A stretch of 34,647 nt of DNA from Variovorax sp. (GTDB lineage: Bacteria; Pseudomonadota; Gammaproteobacteria; Burkholderiales; Burkholderiaceae_C): contig SEGS01000037.1 in assembly GCA_004210915.1 (NCBI GenBank), positions 1 to 34,647 of the forward strand, written 5' to 3'. The notes below the pieces were generated by a model that did no database searches, was not told the DNA's origin, and saw only the letters and a list, made by a program, of their open reading frames with translations. A program made the position numbers and the translations under genes. Each line of letters starts with the position of its first letter. The stretch's first letter is position 1. Shown piece after piece: positions 1 to 8,855 of this stretch.

Positions 1-1
1 C

Positions 2-2173
2 ATGTCCGCCCAGCGCAAGCTCTTCGTCACCACCGCCCTGCCGTACGCCAACGGCAACTTCCACATCGGCCACATCATGGAATACATCCAGGCCGACATC
101 TGGGTGCGGTTCCAGCGAATGACGGGTGCGGAAGTCAACTTCGTCGGTGCCGACGACGCGCACGGCGCGCCGATCATGATCGCGGCCGAAAAGGCGGGCA
201 AGACGCCGCAGCAGTTCGTGGCCGGCATCGCCGCGGGCCGGAAGCCCTATCTCGACGGCTTCCACATCGCCTTCGACAACTGGAGCAGCACCGATTCGCC
301 CGAGAACCACGAGCTCGCGCAGCAGATCTACCGCGACCTGAAGGCCAACGGCCTCATCGAGACGCGCACCATCGAGCAGTTCTTCGACCCCGAGAAGAAC
401 ATGTTCCTGCCCGACCGCTACATCAAGGGCGAATGCCCCAACTGCCACGCCAAGGACCAGTACGGCGATAACTGCGAGGTGTGCGGCAAGGTCTACGCAC
501 CGACCGACCTCATCAACCCCTATTCGACCCTCACTGGTGCCAAGCCGCTCCTGAAAAACTCGGAGCACTTCTTCTTCAAGCTGTCGGACCCGCGCTGCGT
601 GGCCTTCCTCGAAGAATGGACGCAGAACGGCGAGCACGTGCAGCCCGAGGTCGCGCGCAAGGTGAAGGAATGGTTCAGCGTGCGCACCAACGCCGACGGC
701 ACGACGAGCGAGGGCCTGGGCGACTGGGACATCAGCCGCGACGCGCCCTACTTCGGCATCGAGATTCCCGACGCGCCGGGCAAGTATTTCTATGTGTGGC
801 TCGATGCGCCCGTGGGCTACCTCGCTTCGCTGAAGAACCTGCTCGACAAAGCCGGCATCGAGGTCGACATCGACGACGACACGCCCGAGCCGAGCGCGAT
901 GACCTATGAACGGTACATGGCGCAGCCGGATCTTGAGCAGGTGCACTTCATCGGCAAGGACATCATCACCTTCCACACGCTGTTCTGGCCCGCGATGCTG
1001 AAGTTCAGCGGCCGCAAGACGCCCGACAAGATCTGCGTGCACGGCTTCCTCACCGTGAATAACGGCGAGAAGATGAGCAAGAGCCGCGGCACGGGCCTGG
1101 ACCCGCTCAAGTACCTGAGCCTCGGCCTCAACGCCGAGTGGCTGCGCTATTACCTGGCGGCCAAGCTCAACGGCAAGAACGAAGACATCGACTTCAACGC
1201 CGACGACTTCGTGGCGCGCGTGAACAGCGACCTGGTGGGCAAGTACATCAACATCGCGAGCCGCGCGGCGGGCTTCATCGGCAAGCGCTTCGGTGGGCAG
1301 CTGGGCACGGTGTCAGATGACGGCGCGAGCCTGCTGGCGCAACTGCGCGCCGAAGCCGCCATGATCAACGCATCCTACGAAGCGCGCGACACCGGGCGCG
1401 CACTGCGCGACGTGATGGCACTGGCCGACAAGGTGAACGAATACGTCGACGCCAACAAGCCCTGGGAACTGGCGAAGAAAGAAGGCATGGAAGCGCGGCT
1501 GCACGACGTGTGCACCGTCTGTATCGAGGCCTTCCGCCTGCTCACGCTGTATTTGAAACCCGTGCTGCCAGCGCTGGCCGCCAACGTCGAGGCTTTCCTC
1601 AAGACCGCGCCATTGACCTGGGCCGACGCCGCCGCGCCGCTGCCGGCCGCCCACGTCATCGGCGACTACAAGCACCTGATGCAGCGCGTGGACGCGAAGG
1701 TGCTGGACCAACTGTTCGAGCCCGCCGCGCCCGCGGCCATCGCCGCCCCGTCCGGCGACAACGCCGAAGCGCCCGCGAACACCGATGCACTGCCCGGCGG
1801 CGAAGCCATCGCGCCGACCATCACGATCGACGATTTCGTGAAGATCGACTTGCGCCTCGCAAAGATCATCGACTGCCGGAAGGTCGAAGGCTCGACCAAG
1901 CTGCTGCAGCTCACGCTCGACGCGGGCGAGAAGGACGACGCCGGTCAGTCCCGGACCCGCAACGTGTTCAGCGGCATCGCTTCGGCCTATCAGCCCGAAC
2001 AACTTGTCGGCAAGCTCACCGTGCTCGTCGCGAATCTCGCGCCGCGCAAGATGAAGTTCGGCGTCAGCGAAGGCATGGTGCTCGCTGCCAGTCACGCCAA
2101 CGAAAAGGCGAACCCCGGCATTCACGTGCTCGAGCCTTGGCCGGGCGCGACGCCGGGCATGCGGGTGCGCTGA
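2..2173 (+). CDS. metG: Methionyl-tRNA synthetase
   Basis: Charges tRNA-Met with methionine in the cytoplasm. The 723-residue protein has the class I signature HIGH at residues 21-24 and KMSKS at 357-361. A zinc knuckle with C145, C148, C158 and C161 marks the long, zinc-binding MetG type. After an Ala/Pro-rich linker (about 575-605) comes a C-terminal tRNA-binding domain of the EMAPII/Trbp111 type (about 612-715), which in the family drives dimerisation and tRNA capture. The N-terminal sequence matches the usual family start, so the gene looks complete although it begins one base inside the window; its promoter is outside. Its stop overlaps the start of the next gene (TGATG), indicating translational coupling. 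Confidence 0.98.
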   Translation: MSAQRKLFVTTALPYANGNFHIGHIMEYIQADIWVRFQRMTGAEVNFVGADDAHGAPIMIAAEKAGKTPQQFVAGIAAGRKPYLDGFHIAFDNWSSTDSPENHELAQQIYRDLKANGLIETRTIEQFFDPEKNMFLPDRYIKGECPNCHAKDQYGDNCEVCGKVYAPTDLINPYSTLTGAKPLLKNSEHFFFKLSDPRCVAFLEEWTQNGEHVQPEVARKVKEWFSVRTNADGTTSEGLGDWDISRDAPYFGIEIPDAPGKYFYVWLDAPVGYLASLKNLLDKAGIEVDIDDDTPEPSAMTYERYMAQPDLEQVHFIGKDIITFHTLFWPAMLKFSGRKTPDKICVHGFLTVNNGEKMSKSRGTGLDPLKYLSLGLNAEWLRYYLAAKLNGKNEDIDFNADDFVARVNSDLVGKYINIASRAAGFIGKRFGGQLGTVSDDGASLLAQLRAEAAMINASYEARDTGRALRDVMALADKVNEYVDANKPWELAKKEGMEARLHDVCTVCIEAFRLLTLYLKPVLPALAANVEAFLKTAPLTWADAAAPLPAAHVIGDYKHLMQRVDAKVLDQLFEPAAPAAIAAPSGDNAEAPANTDALPGGEAIAPTITIDDFVKIDLRLAKIIDCRKVEGSTKLLQLTLDAGEKDDAGQSRTRNVFSGIASAYQPEQLVGKLTVLVANLAPRKMKFGVSEGMVLAASHANEKANPGIHVLEPWPGATPGMRVR

Positions 2174-2496
2174 TGGCGCTGCGGCGCTCTGTCGCTTGCG
2201 TGCTTGCCGCCTCCGCCCTGCTGAGCGGGTGCGCGGTGGTGAGCGTGGCCAGCACCGTGGTCGGCGTGGGCGCCGGTGCGGTGGGCCTGGCGGCGGATGC
2301 CACCATCGGCGCCGCGCGCCTGACAGGCAAGGCCGTCGGCGCGGTGGTCGACGCCGCCAGTGACGACGACAACAGCGGTATCAGCGTGCGCTTTCGCGAG
2401 CCCACGGAAGCCGACCGCGCCAAGCGGCGCATGGCCGAGCAGCAGGCCGAGGAAGAAGACCGCCGCGCAGGGCGGCCGCCAGAACCGCCGCGCTGA
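2173..2496 (+). CDS. Small predicted lipoprotein
   Basis: A 107-residue protein starting at the ATG that shares its A with the metG stop codon. It has a positively charged N-terminus, a hydrophobic stretch and a lipobox L-S-G-C with the lipidation cysteine at residue 20, so it should be a membrane-anchored lipoprotein. The next 40 residues are rich in Gly, Ala and Val, followed by an acidic patch (DDD near residue 58) and a charged, Arg/Glu-rich C-terminus ending in prolines. I do not recognise a named domain. The overlap with metG means it probably depends on metG translation; a functional link to tRNA charging is unlikely. Confidence 0.85.
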   Translation: MALRRSVACVLAASALLSGCAVVSVASTVVGVGAGAVGLAADATIGAARLTGKAVGAVVDAASDDDNSGISVRFREPTEADRAKRRMAEQQAEEEDRRAGRPPEPPR

Positions 2497-2549
2497 ACGG
2501 CGGATGGCGCACGATCATTCAAGTTCTCCCATCACACGGACTTTTCACC

Positions 2550-2918
2550 ATGCCTCACCTCGTCGTCGAACACTCCACCAATCTGGGCCAGCTGCCCCTG
2601 GCAGACCTGCTGCCGGCGTTGAATCGCCAGCTCACGGCCAGCCCCGAAATCCTCGACGAGACCGACCTGAAGACGCGCGTGGTCGGCGTCGATCAATTTC
2701 GGGTGGGCAACGAAGCGGACGGGCGCGCCTTCGTGCATGCGCAACTGCGGCTGTTGTCGGGGCGCTCGCCCGAGGCCAAGCGCGATCTGAGCGAGCGCAT
2801 CGCCGTGGTGCTGCGGCAGTTCGTGCCGCGGCCTGCGGGTGTGCTGGTGCAGCTGAGCGTCGAGGTGATCGACATGGACCGCGGCAGCTATGTGAAAGAG
2901 AAGCTGCCGCAGGCTTGA
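2550..2918 (+). CDS. 5-carboxymethyl-2-hydroxymuconate isomerase-family protein
   Basis: A 122-residue tautomerase-superfamily protein of the CHMI (HpaF/HpcD) family, close to the usual length of about 126. The proline directly after the initiator Met would become the catalytic N-terminal proline after Met removal, and the opening PHLVVEHS is family-typical. CHMI enzymes isomerise 5-carboxymethyl-2-hydroxymuconate in homoprotocatechuate degradation. No other homoprotocatechuate genes are nearby, so the substrate here is uncertain and a general tautomerase role is equally possible. It stands alone between the metG-lipoprotein pair and sulP. Confidence 0.85.
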   Translation: MPHLVVEHSTNLGQLPLADLLPALNRQLTASPEILDETDLKTRVVGVDQFRVGNEADGRAFVHAQLRLLSGRSPEAKRDLSERIAVVLRQFVPRPAGVLVQLSVEVIDMDRGSYVKEKLPQA

Positions 2919-2960
2919 ATTTGGCCGCGTCGGGGCGGCGCCTGCGACGCGTGCCGCGCC

Positions 2961-2966
2961 CACAAT
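2961..2966 (+). promoter_or_regulatory. Candidate -10 box of sulP, leaderless spacing
   Basis: CACAAT lies six bases before the sulP ATG at 2973. No Shine-Dalgarno sequence precedes that ATG and no good -35 is visible. With a start of transcription about seven bases after a -10 box, the mRNA would begin at or near the start codon. This is inference from spacing only. Confidence 0.35.
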
Positions 2967-2972
2967 AGACGC

Positions 2973-4727
2973 ATGTCCCGTCTGCCGCTCACCCGTTTTC
3001 ACCCCAGGCTGCTCGACGCGCTGCAGGGCTACACCCGCGAGCGTTTTTTCAAGGATCTCGGGGCGGGCGCCACGGTCGGCATCGTGGCGCTGCCGCTGGC
3101 GATGGCCTTCGCGATCGCCAGCGGCCTCAAGCCCGAAGCCGGCATCTGGACGGCCATCATCGCGGGCTTCCTGATCTCCTTGCTGGGCGGCTCGGCGGTG
3201 CAGATCGGCGGGCCGGCTGGCGCCTTCATCGTCATCGTCTACGGCATCGTCGAGCGCTATGGCGTCGCGAACCTTCTGATTTCCACGGCCTGTGCCGGCG
3301 TGCTGCTGTTCCTGACCGGCCTCTTCGGCTTCGGGCGCCTGGTCCGCTATGTGCCGCTGTCCATCGTGGTCGGTTTCACGAACGGCATCGCGGTGCTGAT
3401 CCTGTTGTCGCAGCTCAAGGACCTGTTCGGTCTTTCGATCGACAAGATGCCCGCCGACATGTTCTCGCAGCTGCACACGTTGTGGCTGCACGCCGCCACC
3501 GTGAACCCCTGGGCCATCGGCCTCGGGCTGCTGTGCCTGCTGGGCCTGTTCGTGTGGCCGATGTTGCTGCGGGTCGATTCGCGCATCGGGCACGTCGTGC
3601 ACCGCGTGGTCGGCCGCGTGACGTCAACACGCGCGGTGCAACTGGGCGCGCGCACGCCGGGGCCGATCGTCGCGTTGATCACGCTCACGCTGGCCGCGTG
3701 GGCTTTCAAGCTGCCGGTCGAAACCATCGGCACGCGCTTCGGCGGCATCCCGGACGGCGTGCCGGCGTTCGCGCTGCCCCATTTCTCGTGGGAGACGGTC
3801 AAGCAGCTGGTGACGCCCACGGTGACCATCGCGCTGCTCGGCGCCATCGAGTCGCTGCTGTGCGCGCGCGTGGCCGACCAGTTGATGAGCGCTGCGCCGG
3901 GCCGCCCCACGCAAGCGAACGCCCCCTCCGGGGTCAGCGAGGACACAGAGGGCCGAGCGTGCGGGCCGGTCCGCCAGCCGCGCCATGACCCGAATCAGGA
4001 ACTGATGGCGCAGGGCATCGCCAATCTCGTGACACCCTTCTTCGGCGGCATGCCAGCGACCGGCACCATCGCCCGCACGGTGACCAACATCCGCTCGGGC
4101 GGCGGTTCGCCCGTCGCCGGCATCGTGCATGCCGTGACCTTGCTGGTGGTGGTGCTGCTGGCCGCGCCGCTGGCGCAGCATGTGCCGCTGCCGGTGCTGG
4201 CCGGCATCCTGGTGTTCGTCGGCTTCAACATGGGCGAGTGGCGAGAGTTCACGCCCGAACGGCTTCGCCACTTCAGCCGCCACTACCGCCTGTTGATGCT
4301 GGGCACTTTTTTCCTGACGGTGGTGTTCGACCTGACGGTGGCCGTGCAGGTCGGCATCCTGCTCGCCTGCGCCCTCTTCATCCGGCGCATGAGCACGCTC
4401 TTCAGCGTCGAGATGGTGTCGCTGCAGCCACCGGTGCTGACCTACCGGCTCTACGGTGCGCTGTTCTTCGGTGCCGCGGCGAAGCTGGACGAAGCGATCA
4501 GCGCGGCCGAGCGGGCGCCGCGCGGCATGACGGTGGTGCTCGACGCCCTGCAGCTGATCTCGATAGACGCCACCGGCATCGATGCGCTGCGTCAGTTGCA
4601 CAAGGCGGTGCTGGCACGCGGCGGCGTGCTGCGCATCGAGTCGCTGCAGCCCCAGCCGCGCGAGGTGATCGAGCGCTCGGGCTTTGCGGAAGAACTTGCG
4701 ACCGGCCAACCCTCAGCGCACGGCTGA
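2973..4727 (+). CDS. SulP-family anion transporter with STAS domain
   Basis: Inner-membrane anion permease of the SulP/SLC26 family, 584 residues. The N-terminal 430 or so residues form the multi-pass transporter core; the first segments carry the family's QIGGPAGAF stretch and the loop RHDPNQEL. A cytoplasmic STAS domain follows (about 450-575; ISIDATGIDAL at its core). Substrates in the family include sulfate, bicarbonate and dicarboxylates; the sequence does not settle which. Oddity: residues about 308-336 are an extra, low-hydrophobicity, Pro/Gly/Arg-rich segment between the conserved AD and RH positions, where relatives have only about five residues. The DNA there looks like a repeat element inserted in frame. 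The gene is monocistronic, convergent with the OmlA-like gene. Confidence 0.93.
   Translation: MSRLPLTRFHPRLLDALQGYTRERFFKDLGAGATVGIVALPLAMAFAIASGLKPEAGIWTAIIAGFLISLLGGSAVQIGGPAGAFIVIVYGIVERYGVANLLISTACAGVLLFLTGLFGFGRLVRYVPLSIVVGFTNGIAVLILLSQLKDLFGLSIDKMPADMFSQLHTLWLHAATVNPWAIGLGLLCLLGLFVWPMLLRVDSRIGHVVHRVVGRVTSTRAVQLGARTPGPIVALITLTLAAWAFKLPVETIGTRFGGIPDGVPAFALPHFSWETVKQLVTPTVTIALLGAIESLLCARVADQLMSAAPGRPTQANAPSGVSEDTEGRACGPVRQPRHDPNQELMAQGIANLVTPFFGGMPATGTIARTVTNIRSGGGSPVAGIVHAVTLLVVVLLAAPLAQHVPLPVLAGILVFVGFNMGEWREFTPERLRHFSRHYRLLMLGTFFLTVVFDLTVAVQVGILLACALFIRRMSTLFSVEMVSLQPPVLTYRLYGALFFGAAAKLDEAISAAERAPRGMTVVLDALQLISIDATGIDALRQLHKAVLARGGVLRIESLQPQPREVIERSGFAEELATGQPSAHG
3921..3967. repeat. 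Repeat-like GC-rich element inserted in frame in sulP
   Basis: The segment begins with GCCCCCTCCGGGG and ends with GGCCGAGCGTGCGGGCC; both halves are partly self-complementary. It resembles, from memory, the abundant intergenic palindromic repeats of Comamonadaceae genomes that begin GCCCCCTCGGGG and continue with CAGCGAGG. It falls exactly where the SulP protein gains about 29 residues over its relatives, and the total gain keeps the reading frame. I found no second copy in this window, so repeat status rests on recall. Confidence 0.5.
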
Positions 4728-4773
4728 AGGCAGCCTGTCCGACAGCGCGCGATCATTGGGGGGCACGCCACCG

Positions 4774-5274
4774 TCAAGGCGCCTCGGTGCTTCGGTCGTT
4801 CGACGAGCCGCTGCGCACCACGCGCTGGTCGTCGTTGAGCACCACCGTGAAGACCATCGGCGTGTCCGGCGGCTGAACCCAGCGCCAGTCCCATTCGGTT
4901 TCTCTCTTGAGCGGGTACGGCGTGACCTTGGCCGGCTTTCCCAGCAGCTTGCGCACGTCTTCCATCGCCATGCCCGGCTGCACCTTCGCGAAGTTCTGGG
5001 GCGTCAGCACTTGGCGCAGCGCACTCATCTTGCCGTCGGCGCCGATGGTGATCATGTAATTCTTCTGGCCCTGCGGCTGGCGGTTGTACTCGAACACGCG
5101 GCCATCGGGCGCATCCCAGATGTTCTCCGGCGTGCCGAATCGCGCCCGCACGTCGGCCTCGGTGGCCACGCCTTCTTCGAGCTCCCGAATGGCCTGGTTG
5201 TCGCAACCCCACAGCGTCAACACCGCGCACAGGCCGGCCGCGAGCCGCCCGGGAATCCAGTTTCGTGTGCCCAT
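4774..5274 (-). CDS. OmlA/BamE-like outer membrane lipoprotein, duplicated domain
   Basis: A 166-residue lipoprotein. I chose the ATG at 5274 because AGGGGG precedes it by five bases; an in-frame ATG seven codons earlier lacks this. The signal peptide ends at a lipobox with W-G-C, lipidated Cys24. The mature part holds two SmpA/OmlA-type units, residues about 29-86 and 94-155, each with the pattern G-x-x-x-E-D-V-R followed by a G-x-P turn and then beta strands. BamE itself has one such unit and about 113 residues, so this is probably not the BamE subunit of the Bam complex but a relative. It is transcribed divergently from DUF3460 and convergently with sulP. Confidence 0.85.
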   Translation of the reverse strand: MGTRNWIPGRLAAGLCAVLTLWGCDNQAIRELEEGVATEADVRARFGTPENIWDAPDGRVFEYNRQPQGQKNYMITIGADGKMSALRQVLTPQNFAKVQPGMAMEDVRKLLGKPAKVTPYPLKRETEWDWRWVQPPDTPMVFTVVLNDDQRVVRSGSSNDRSTEAP

Positions 5275-5312
5275 CGCGTCCCCCTTAAAATTCATGCAAC
5301 GAGGTCCAGTCT

Positions 5313-5519
5313 ATGTCCATCTTCAATCGCCCCCACTACACGTCCGAGATCACGAATTTCATCGAGGAACTCCGGCAGAAGAAGCCGACGCTGGAAGCCG
5401 AACAGCGCGCCGGGCGCGCGCTGTTGTGGGACAAGCAACTCGATCGCAGCCAGCTCGACGAGTACGGCGAGGCGCGCGTTCCCCAGCAGCCGTACGTCTA
5501 CCAGACCCGCTCGGATTGA
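5313..5519 (+). CDS. DUF3460 family protein
   Basis: A 68-residue protein starting MSIFNRPHY, with a conserved Trp-Asp-Lys segment in the middle and a proline-rich end. This matches the small DUF3460 family that is largely restricted to Burkholderiales; no function is known. The ATG is preceded by GAGG eight bases upstream, and a possible -10 box (TAAAAT, 5286-5291) lies in the short divergent gap. The neighbour scpA follows on the same strand after 63 bases; this DUF3460-scpA order is one I associate with the order Burkholderiales. Confidence 0.88.
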   Translation: MSIFNRPHYTSEITNFIEELRQKKPTLEAEQRAGRALLWDKQLDRSQLDEYGEARVPQQPYVYQTRSD

Positions 5520-5582
5520 TCGTTCGATGAACGCCCGCGCCCGCCTGTCTGCGCGGGCTGCGCCCGTCTGGATCGCCCGCCG

Positions 5583-6455
5583 ATGACCGGCTCCCTCCCG
5601 CACCCCCGCCGCGACGACGTCGCGCTGGACGAGCATGGCCCGCTCGTCAATGCCATGCCCGAGGTCGTCGACCAGGTGGCGCTGGCTCGCCTGTATGGCG
5701 AGCCTTTGTTCGCGATGCCGAAGGACTTGTACATCCCGCCCGAGGCGCTGCAGGTGTTTCTGGAAGCGTTCGAAGGGCCGCTGGACCTGTTGCTATACCT
5801 GATCCGCAAGCAGAACTTCAACATCCTCGACATTCCGATGGCCGGGCTCACGCGCCAGTATCTGACCTACGTCGACGAGATCCGCCAGACCAACCTCGAA
5901 CTGGCCGCCGAATACCTGCTGATGGCCGCGATGCTGATCGAGATCAAGTCGCGCATGCTGCTGCCGCCCAAGAAGACGGCCGAGGGCGAAGAGGCCGAAG
6001 ACCCGCGCGCCGAGCTGGTGCGCCGCTTGCTCGAATACGAGCAGACCAAGCTGCAGGCCGCCTCGCTCAGTGCCATGCCGCAGTACGGCCGCGACTTCTG
6101 GAAGGGGCAGGTTTACATCGAGCAATCGCTCAAGCCGCGTTTTCCGGATGTGCACGTCGCCGACCTGCGCGAGGCCTGGGCGGACATCCTCAAGCGCGCG
6201 CGCCTGGTGCAGCACCACAAGATCTCGCGCGAAGAGCTCAACGTGCGCGAGCACATGAGCATCGTGCTGCGCCACCTGCAAGGTCAGCGCTTCGTCGAAT
6301 TCGAGAAGCTATTCGACGTGACGCGCGGCGTGCCGGTGCTCATCGTCACCTTCATCGCCATGCTCGAACTGGCGAAAGAGACGCTGATCGACATCACGCA
6401 GGCCGAGGCCTTTGCGCCGATCTACGTTCGACTGGCGTACGCGCCTGCGGCCTGA
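5583..6455 (+). CDS. scpA: Segregation and condensation protein A
   Basis: ScpA is the kleisin subunit that bridges Smc heads with ScpB in bacterial chromosome condensation. The 290-residue protein contains the kleisin N-terminal core FEGPLDLLLYLIRKQ (about residues 62-76), the following DIPMAGLTRQYL and the EYLLMAAMLIEIKSRMLLP helix, and the C-terminal winged-helix part ending near residue 286. The first 50 residues form an extension without clear family features, so a later start is possible, though no better ribosome site is evident. ScpB is not in the window. The downstream gene gpsA is convergent, 46 bases away. Confidence 0.95.
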   Translation: MTGSLPHPRRDDVALDEHGPLVNAMPEVVDQVALARLYGEPLFAMPKDLYIPPEALQVFLEAFEGPLDLLLYLIRKQNFNILDIPMAGLTRQYLTYVDEIRQTNLELAAEYLLMAAMLIEIKSRMLLPPKKTAEGEEAEDPRAELVRRLLEYEQTKLQAASLSAMPQYGRDFWKGQVYIEQSLKPRFPDVHVADLREAWADILKRARLVQHHKISREELNVREHMSIVLRHLQGQRFVEFEKLFDVTRGVPVLIVTFIAMLELAKETLIDITQAEAFAPIYVRLAYAPAA

Positions 6456-6501
6456 GCGCGCCGACGTCGGCGGGCGCCGCCGCATCGACCGCGCCGCGCG
6501 G

Positions 6502-7506
6502 TCAGGACTCGACGCCCGGCTCGCGCCCCATCAGTTCGGCCACCACCGCATCGGGCCGAATGCGCCCGTCGAGCAAGGCGACCACGCCGCGCGCGATCGG
6601 CATGTCGACGCCCAGATGTGCCGCACGCTGAACGACCGCGCGCGCGCAGTACACGCCTTCGGCCACATGGCCCAATGAATCGACGGCCTGCGCCAGCGTC
6701 CGGCCTTCGGCCAGCAGCAGGCCGACCTTGCGGTTGCGCGAGAGATCGCCAGTGGCCGTGAGTACGAGATCGCCGAGGCCCGACAGCCCCATGAAGGTTT
6801 CGGCGCGCGCGCCCAGCGCCAGGCCGAAGCGCGTCATTTCGGCCAGTCCTCGCGTGATGAGCGCAGCACGGGCGTTGAGCCCCAGGGCCAGGCCGTCGCA
6901 CAGGCCGGTCGCGATTGCCAGCACGTTCTTGACCGCGCCACCGACCTCGACACCCACGATGTCGTCGTTGGCGTAGACGCGCAGACCGTCACCGTGAAAA
7001 GCGCCGACCAGCGCTTCGCGCACCTCCGCGTACGGGCTGGCGGCGACCAGCGCGGTCGGCTGCTGGCGGCCGACCTCCTGCGCGAAGCTGGGGCCACTGA
7101 GCACGCCCGCGCGCAACGAAGGCGCGACCTGGGCCTGGATTTCGTGGGCAAGCAGCCCGTAGACACTTGCCTCGTCGCTGCCCTGCGCCGCTTCCACGCC
7201 CTTGCAAAGCCAGGCGAGGGGCACCGTGCAGCTTCGCAAGGCGCCGAGTTGGCTGCGCAACGCGGCCATGGGCGAGGCAACAATCACGAGGTCGGCATCC
7301 GCCACCGCCGCCGTGACGTCACCGGAGTGCACTTGCAAGGCCGAAGGCAATGGCGTGCCGACGAGGTAGCGGGTGTTCTCCCGCGTCCGCGCCATGTGCG
7401 CGGCTTGCGCGGCATCGCGTGCCCACAAGGTCACCGTGTGCCGGCTCGCCGCACTGACGGCCAGCGCCGTGCCCCAGGCACCGGCGCCGAGCACGCTGAT
7501 CTTCAT
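6502..7506 (-). CDS. gpsA: Glycerol-3-phosphate dehydrogenase [NAD(P)+]
   Basis: Reduces dihydroxyacetone phosphate to sn-glycerol-3-phosphate, the backbone for phospholipids, in the cytoplasm. The 334-residue protein opens with the Rossmann motif [10 protein letters not shown] (7-16) and carries the family's [12 protein letters not shown] stretch with the catalytic lysine, then the helical C-terminal domain with [14 protein letters not shown]. Length fits the family (about 335-340). It is the last gene of a minus-strand cluster rhodanese-grxC-secB-gpsA, 24 bases after secB; the same order occurs in E. coli (yibN-grxC-secB-gpsA). Confidence 0.98.
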   Translation of the reverse strand: MKISVLGAGAWGTALAVSAASRHTVTLWARDAAQAAHMARTRENTRYLVGTPLPSALQVHSGDVTAAVADADLVIVASPMAALRSQLGALRSCTVPLAWLCKGVEAAQGSDEASVYGLLAHEIQAQVAPSLRAGVLSGPSFAQEVGRQQPTALVAASPYAEVREALVGAFHGDGLRVYANDDIVGVEVGGAVKNVLAIATGLCDGLALGLNARAALITRGLAEMTRFGLALGARAETFMGLSGLGDLVLTATGDLSRNRKVGLLLAEGRTLAQAVDSLGHVAEGVYCARAVVQRAAHLGVDMPIARGVVALLDGRIRPDAVVAELMGREPGVES

Positions 7507-7530
7507 CGGCCGCGGCGCAGGCTCACGCGC

Positions 7531-7995
7531 TTACTGCGCGAGGGTCGGGGCAGCCTGGCCAGCGGCTTGCGCCTGCTGCTGCTCGAACATGGCCTGGAAG
7601 TTGATCTCGGCCAAGTGCACGGGTGGGAAGCCGCCGCGCTGGATCACGTCGGCCACGTTGCCGCGCAGGTACGGGTACACGATCTGCGGGCATGCGATGC
7701 CGAGGATCGGGCCCATCTGGTCTTCGGGCAGGTTGCGGATCTCGAAGATGCCGGCTTGCTTGGCCTCGACCAGGAACACGGTGCGGTCGCCGATCTTGGT
7801 CTGAACGGTGGCCGACACGGTGATCTCGAAGATGCCGTCGGTCACGGGCTGGGCGTCCACGCCGAGTTGGATGTCGACGGTCGGCTGCTCCTGTTCCAAC
7901 AGGATCGCGGGCGAATTGGGTTGTTCGAGCGACAGGTCTTTCAGGTAGACGCGCTGGATCTGGAACACGGGATCTTGGGCTTGCTGGTCGGCCAT
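7531..7995 (-). CDS. secB: Protein-export chaperone SecB
   Basis: A cytoplasmic tetrameric chaperone that keeps preproteins unfolded and delivers them to SecA. The 154-residue product has the family core [19 protein letters not shown] near the N-terminus and [10 protein letters not shown] with [14 protein letters not shown] towards the end, followed by an Ala/Gln-rich tail. I chose the ATG at 7995 because it gives the family start MADQQ; an upstream in-frame start adds seven unsupported residues. It lies between grxC and gpsA. The 101-base gap to grxC holds a stem-loop at 8060-8078. Confidence 0.97.
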   Translation of the reverse strand: MADQQAQDPVFQIQRVYLKDLSLEQPNSPAILLEQEQPTVDIQLGVDAQPVTDGIFEITVSATVQTKIGDRTVFLVEAKQAGIFEIRNLPEDQMGPILGIACPQIVYPYLRGNVADVIQRGGFPPVHLAEINFQAMFEQQQAQAAGQAAPTLAQ

Positions 7996-8059
7996 GGCTG
8001 AACTTTCGAGAATCAAAACAAGGCCCTTCGGAGCGATGTCCGCAGCGGGCCGGGAGGGA

Positions 8060-8078
8060 GCCGGCGATTATCGCCGGC
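8060..8078 (-). other. Stem-loop between grxC and secB
   Basis: A perfect 8-bp stem (GCCGGCGA / TCGCCGGC) with a three-base loop lies in the grxC-secB gap. There is no T-rich tail on the minus strand, so it is not a standard terminator; an mRNA-processing or stability element is more likely, or it may have no function. Confidence 0.45.
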
Positions 8079-8096
8079 CGATCGGGGGCTCTGGAA

Positions 8097-8357
8097 TCAG
8101 GCGCCCTGGAGCAGCGGCATCAGACCCCCGCGCCCGTCTAGCGCGATCAGGTCGTCGCACCCGCCGACATGGGTGTCGCCGATGAAGATCTGCGGCACCG
8201 TGCGGCGCTGGGTGGTCTCCATCATCACCGCCCGCGCTTGCGGGTCACTGTCGATGCGGATCTCCTCGATCTGCTCGACGCCCTTGGACTTGAGGAATTG
8301 CTTGGCACGAATGCAGTACGGGCAAACGGCGGTGGTGTACATCTTGACGGTAGGCAT
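8097..8357 (-). CDS. grxC: Glutaredoxin 3
   Basis: A small thiol-disulfide oxidoreductase that uses glutathione. The 86-residue protein has the active site CPYC at residues 12-15, the TVPQIFI segment with the cis-proline, and GGCDDL near the end that binds glutathione. The start is the ATG at 8357, preceded by GAGG six to eight bases upstream; an in-frame GTG nine bases earlier would overlap that site. It follows the rhodanese gene by 20 bases and precedes secB, so it is likely co-transcribed with both. Confidence 0.97.
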   Translation of the reverse strand: MPTVKMYTTAVCPYCIRAKQFLKSKGVEQIEEIRIDSDPQARAVMMETTQRRTVPQIFIGDTHVGGCDDLIALDGRGGLMPLLQGA

Positions 8358-8377
8358 CAGCAGCACCTCGGTACGGT

Positions 8378-8785
8378 TCAGGCTTTTTCAACCGGCAGAT
8401 TGGCTTCTCGCCAGCCCTTGAGGCCGCCGGCCACGGCTTGCGCTTGCTCGTAGCCGAGCTTTTTGGCGGTGGCGACAGCGCGCTGGGCGCGCGTGCCGGT
8501 CGCACACACCAGGAGCAGCGGCAAGTTTTTGTTCTTGACGGTCGTGGCCAGCTTGGCTTCGAGCTGATCGAGCGGCACGTTCTTGGCGCCGGTCATGTGG
8601 CCGGCAGCGAACTCCTCGGCATCGCGCACATCGACGACCACCGCGCGTTCGCGGTTGATCAGTTGCACCGCGCCCTGCGCCGTGAGTGCGCCGGCGCCCG
8701 AGCCGCGAACCAGCGGCCAGGCCAGCATGCTGCCGGAGCTGAGCGCAATCAGGATCAGCATCCAGTTGTCAACGATGAATTTCAC
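8378..8785 (-). CDS. Membrane-anchored rhodanese-like protein (YibN type)
   Basis: A 135-residue protein with an N-terminal membrane helix (about 8-26) and one rhodanese domain. The catalytic-type cysteine is C94 in [26 protein letters not shown] precedes it. Rhodaneses carry sulfane sulfur or act as persulfide relays; the exact substrate of YibN-type proteins is unclear. It starts with GTG at 8785 behind AAGGA five bases upstream. It is the first gene of the cluster with grxC, secB and gpsA, suggesting a redox or export-associated role by context only. It is divergent from gpmA, whose candidate promoter overlaps this gene's ribosome-binding region. Confidence 0.92.
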   Translation of the reverse strand: MKFIVDNWMLILIALSSGSMLAWPLVRGSGAGALTAQGAVQLINRERAVVVDVRDAEEFAAGHMTGAKNVPLDQLEAKLATTVKNKNLPLLLVCATGTRAQRAVATAKKLGYEQAQAVAGGLKGWREANLPVEKA

Positions 8786-8793
8786 GGTGTTCC

Positions 8794-8821
8794 TTGAATG
8801 GCAAACCCCGGATTTTAGAAT
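8794..8821 (+). promoter_or_regulatory. Candidate sigma-70 promoter of gpmA
   Basis: TTGAAT (8794-8799) and TAGAAT (8816-8821) are separated by 16 bases and lie 34 bases before the gpmA ATG. They match four and five of six consensus bases. The -35 part overlaps the ribosome-binding region of the divergent rhodanese gene. Confidence 0.5.
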
Positions 8822-8855
8822 GTCGGGTTTCGCATCTCGTTGTCAAAGGCCTCCC

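Noticed and set aside
6459..6472. Perfect 14-base palindrome CGCCGACGTCGGCG between scpA and gpsA
   Set aside because: It has no loop and no T-tract, so it is not a terminator, and such GC-only palindromes are common in this composition.
8812..8846. TTGACA (minus strand, 8841-8846) as promoter of the rhodanese-grxC-secB-gpsA cluster
   Set aside because: The nearest good -10 (TAAAAT, 8812-8817) is 23 bases away, too far for sigma-70; boxes at 16-18 bases match only three of six bases.
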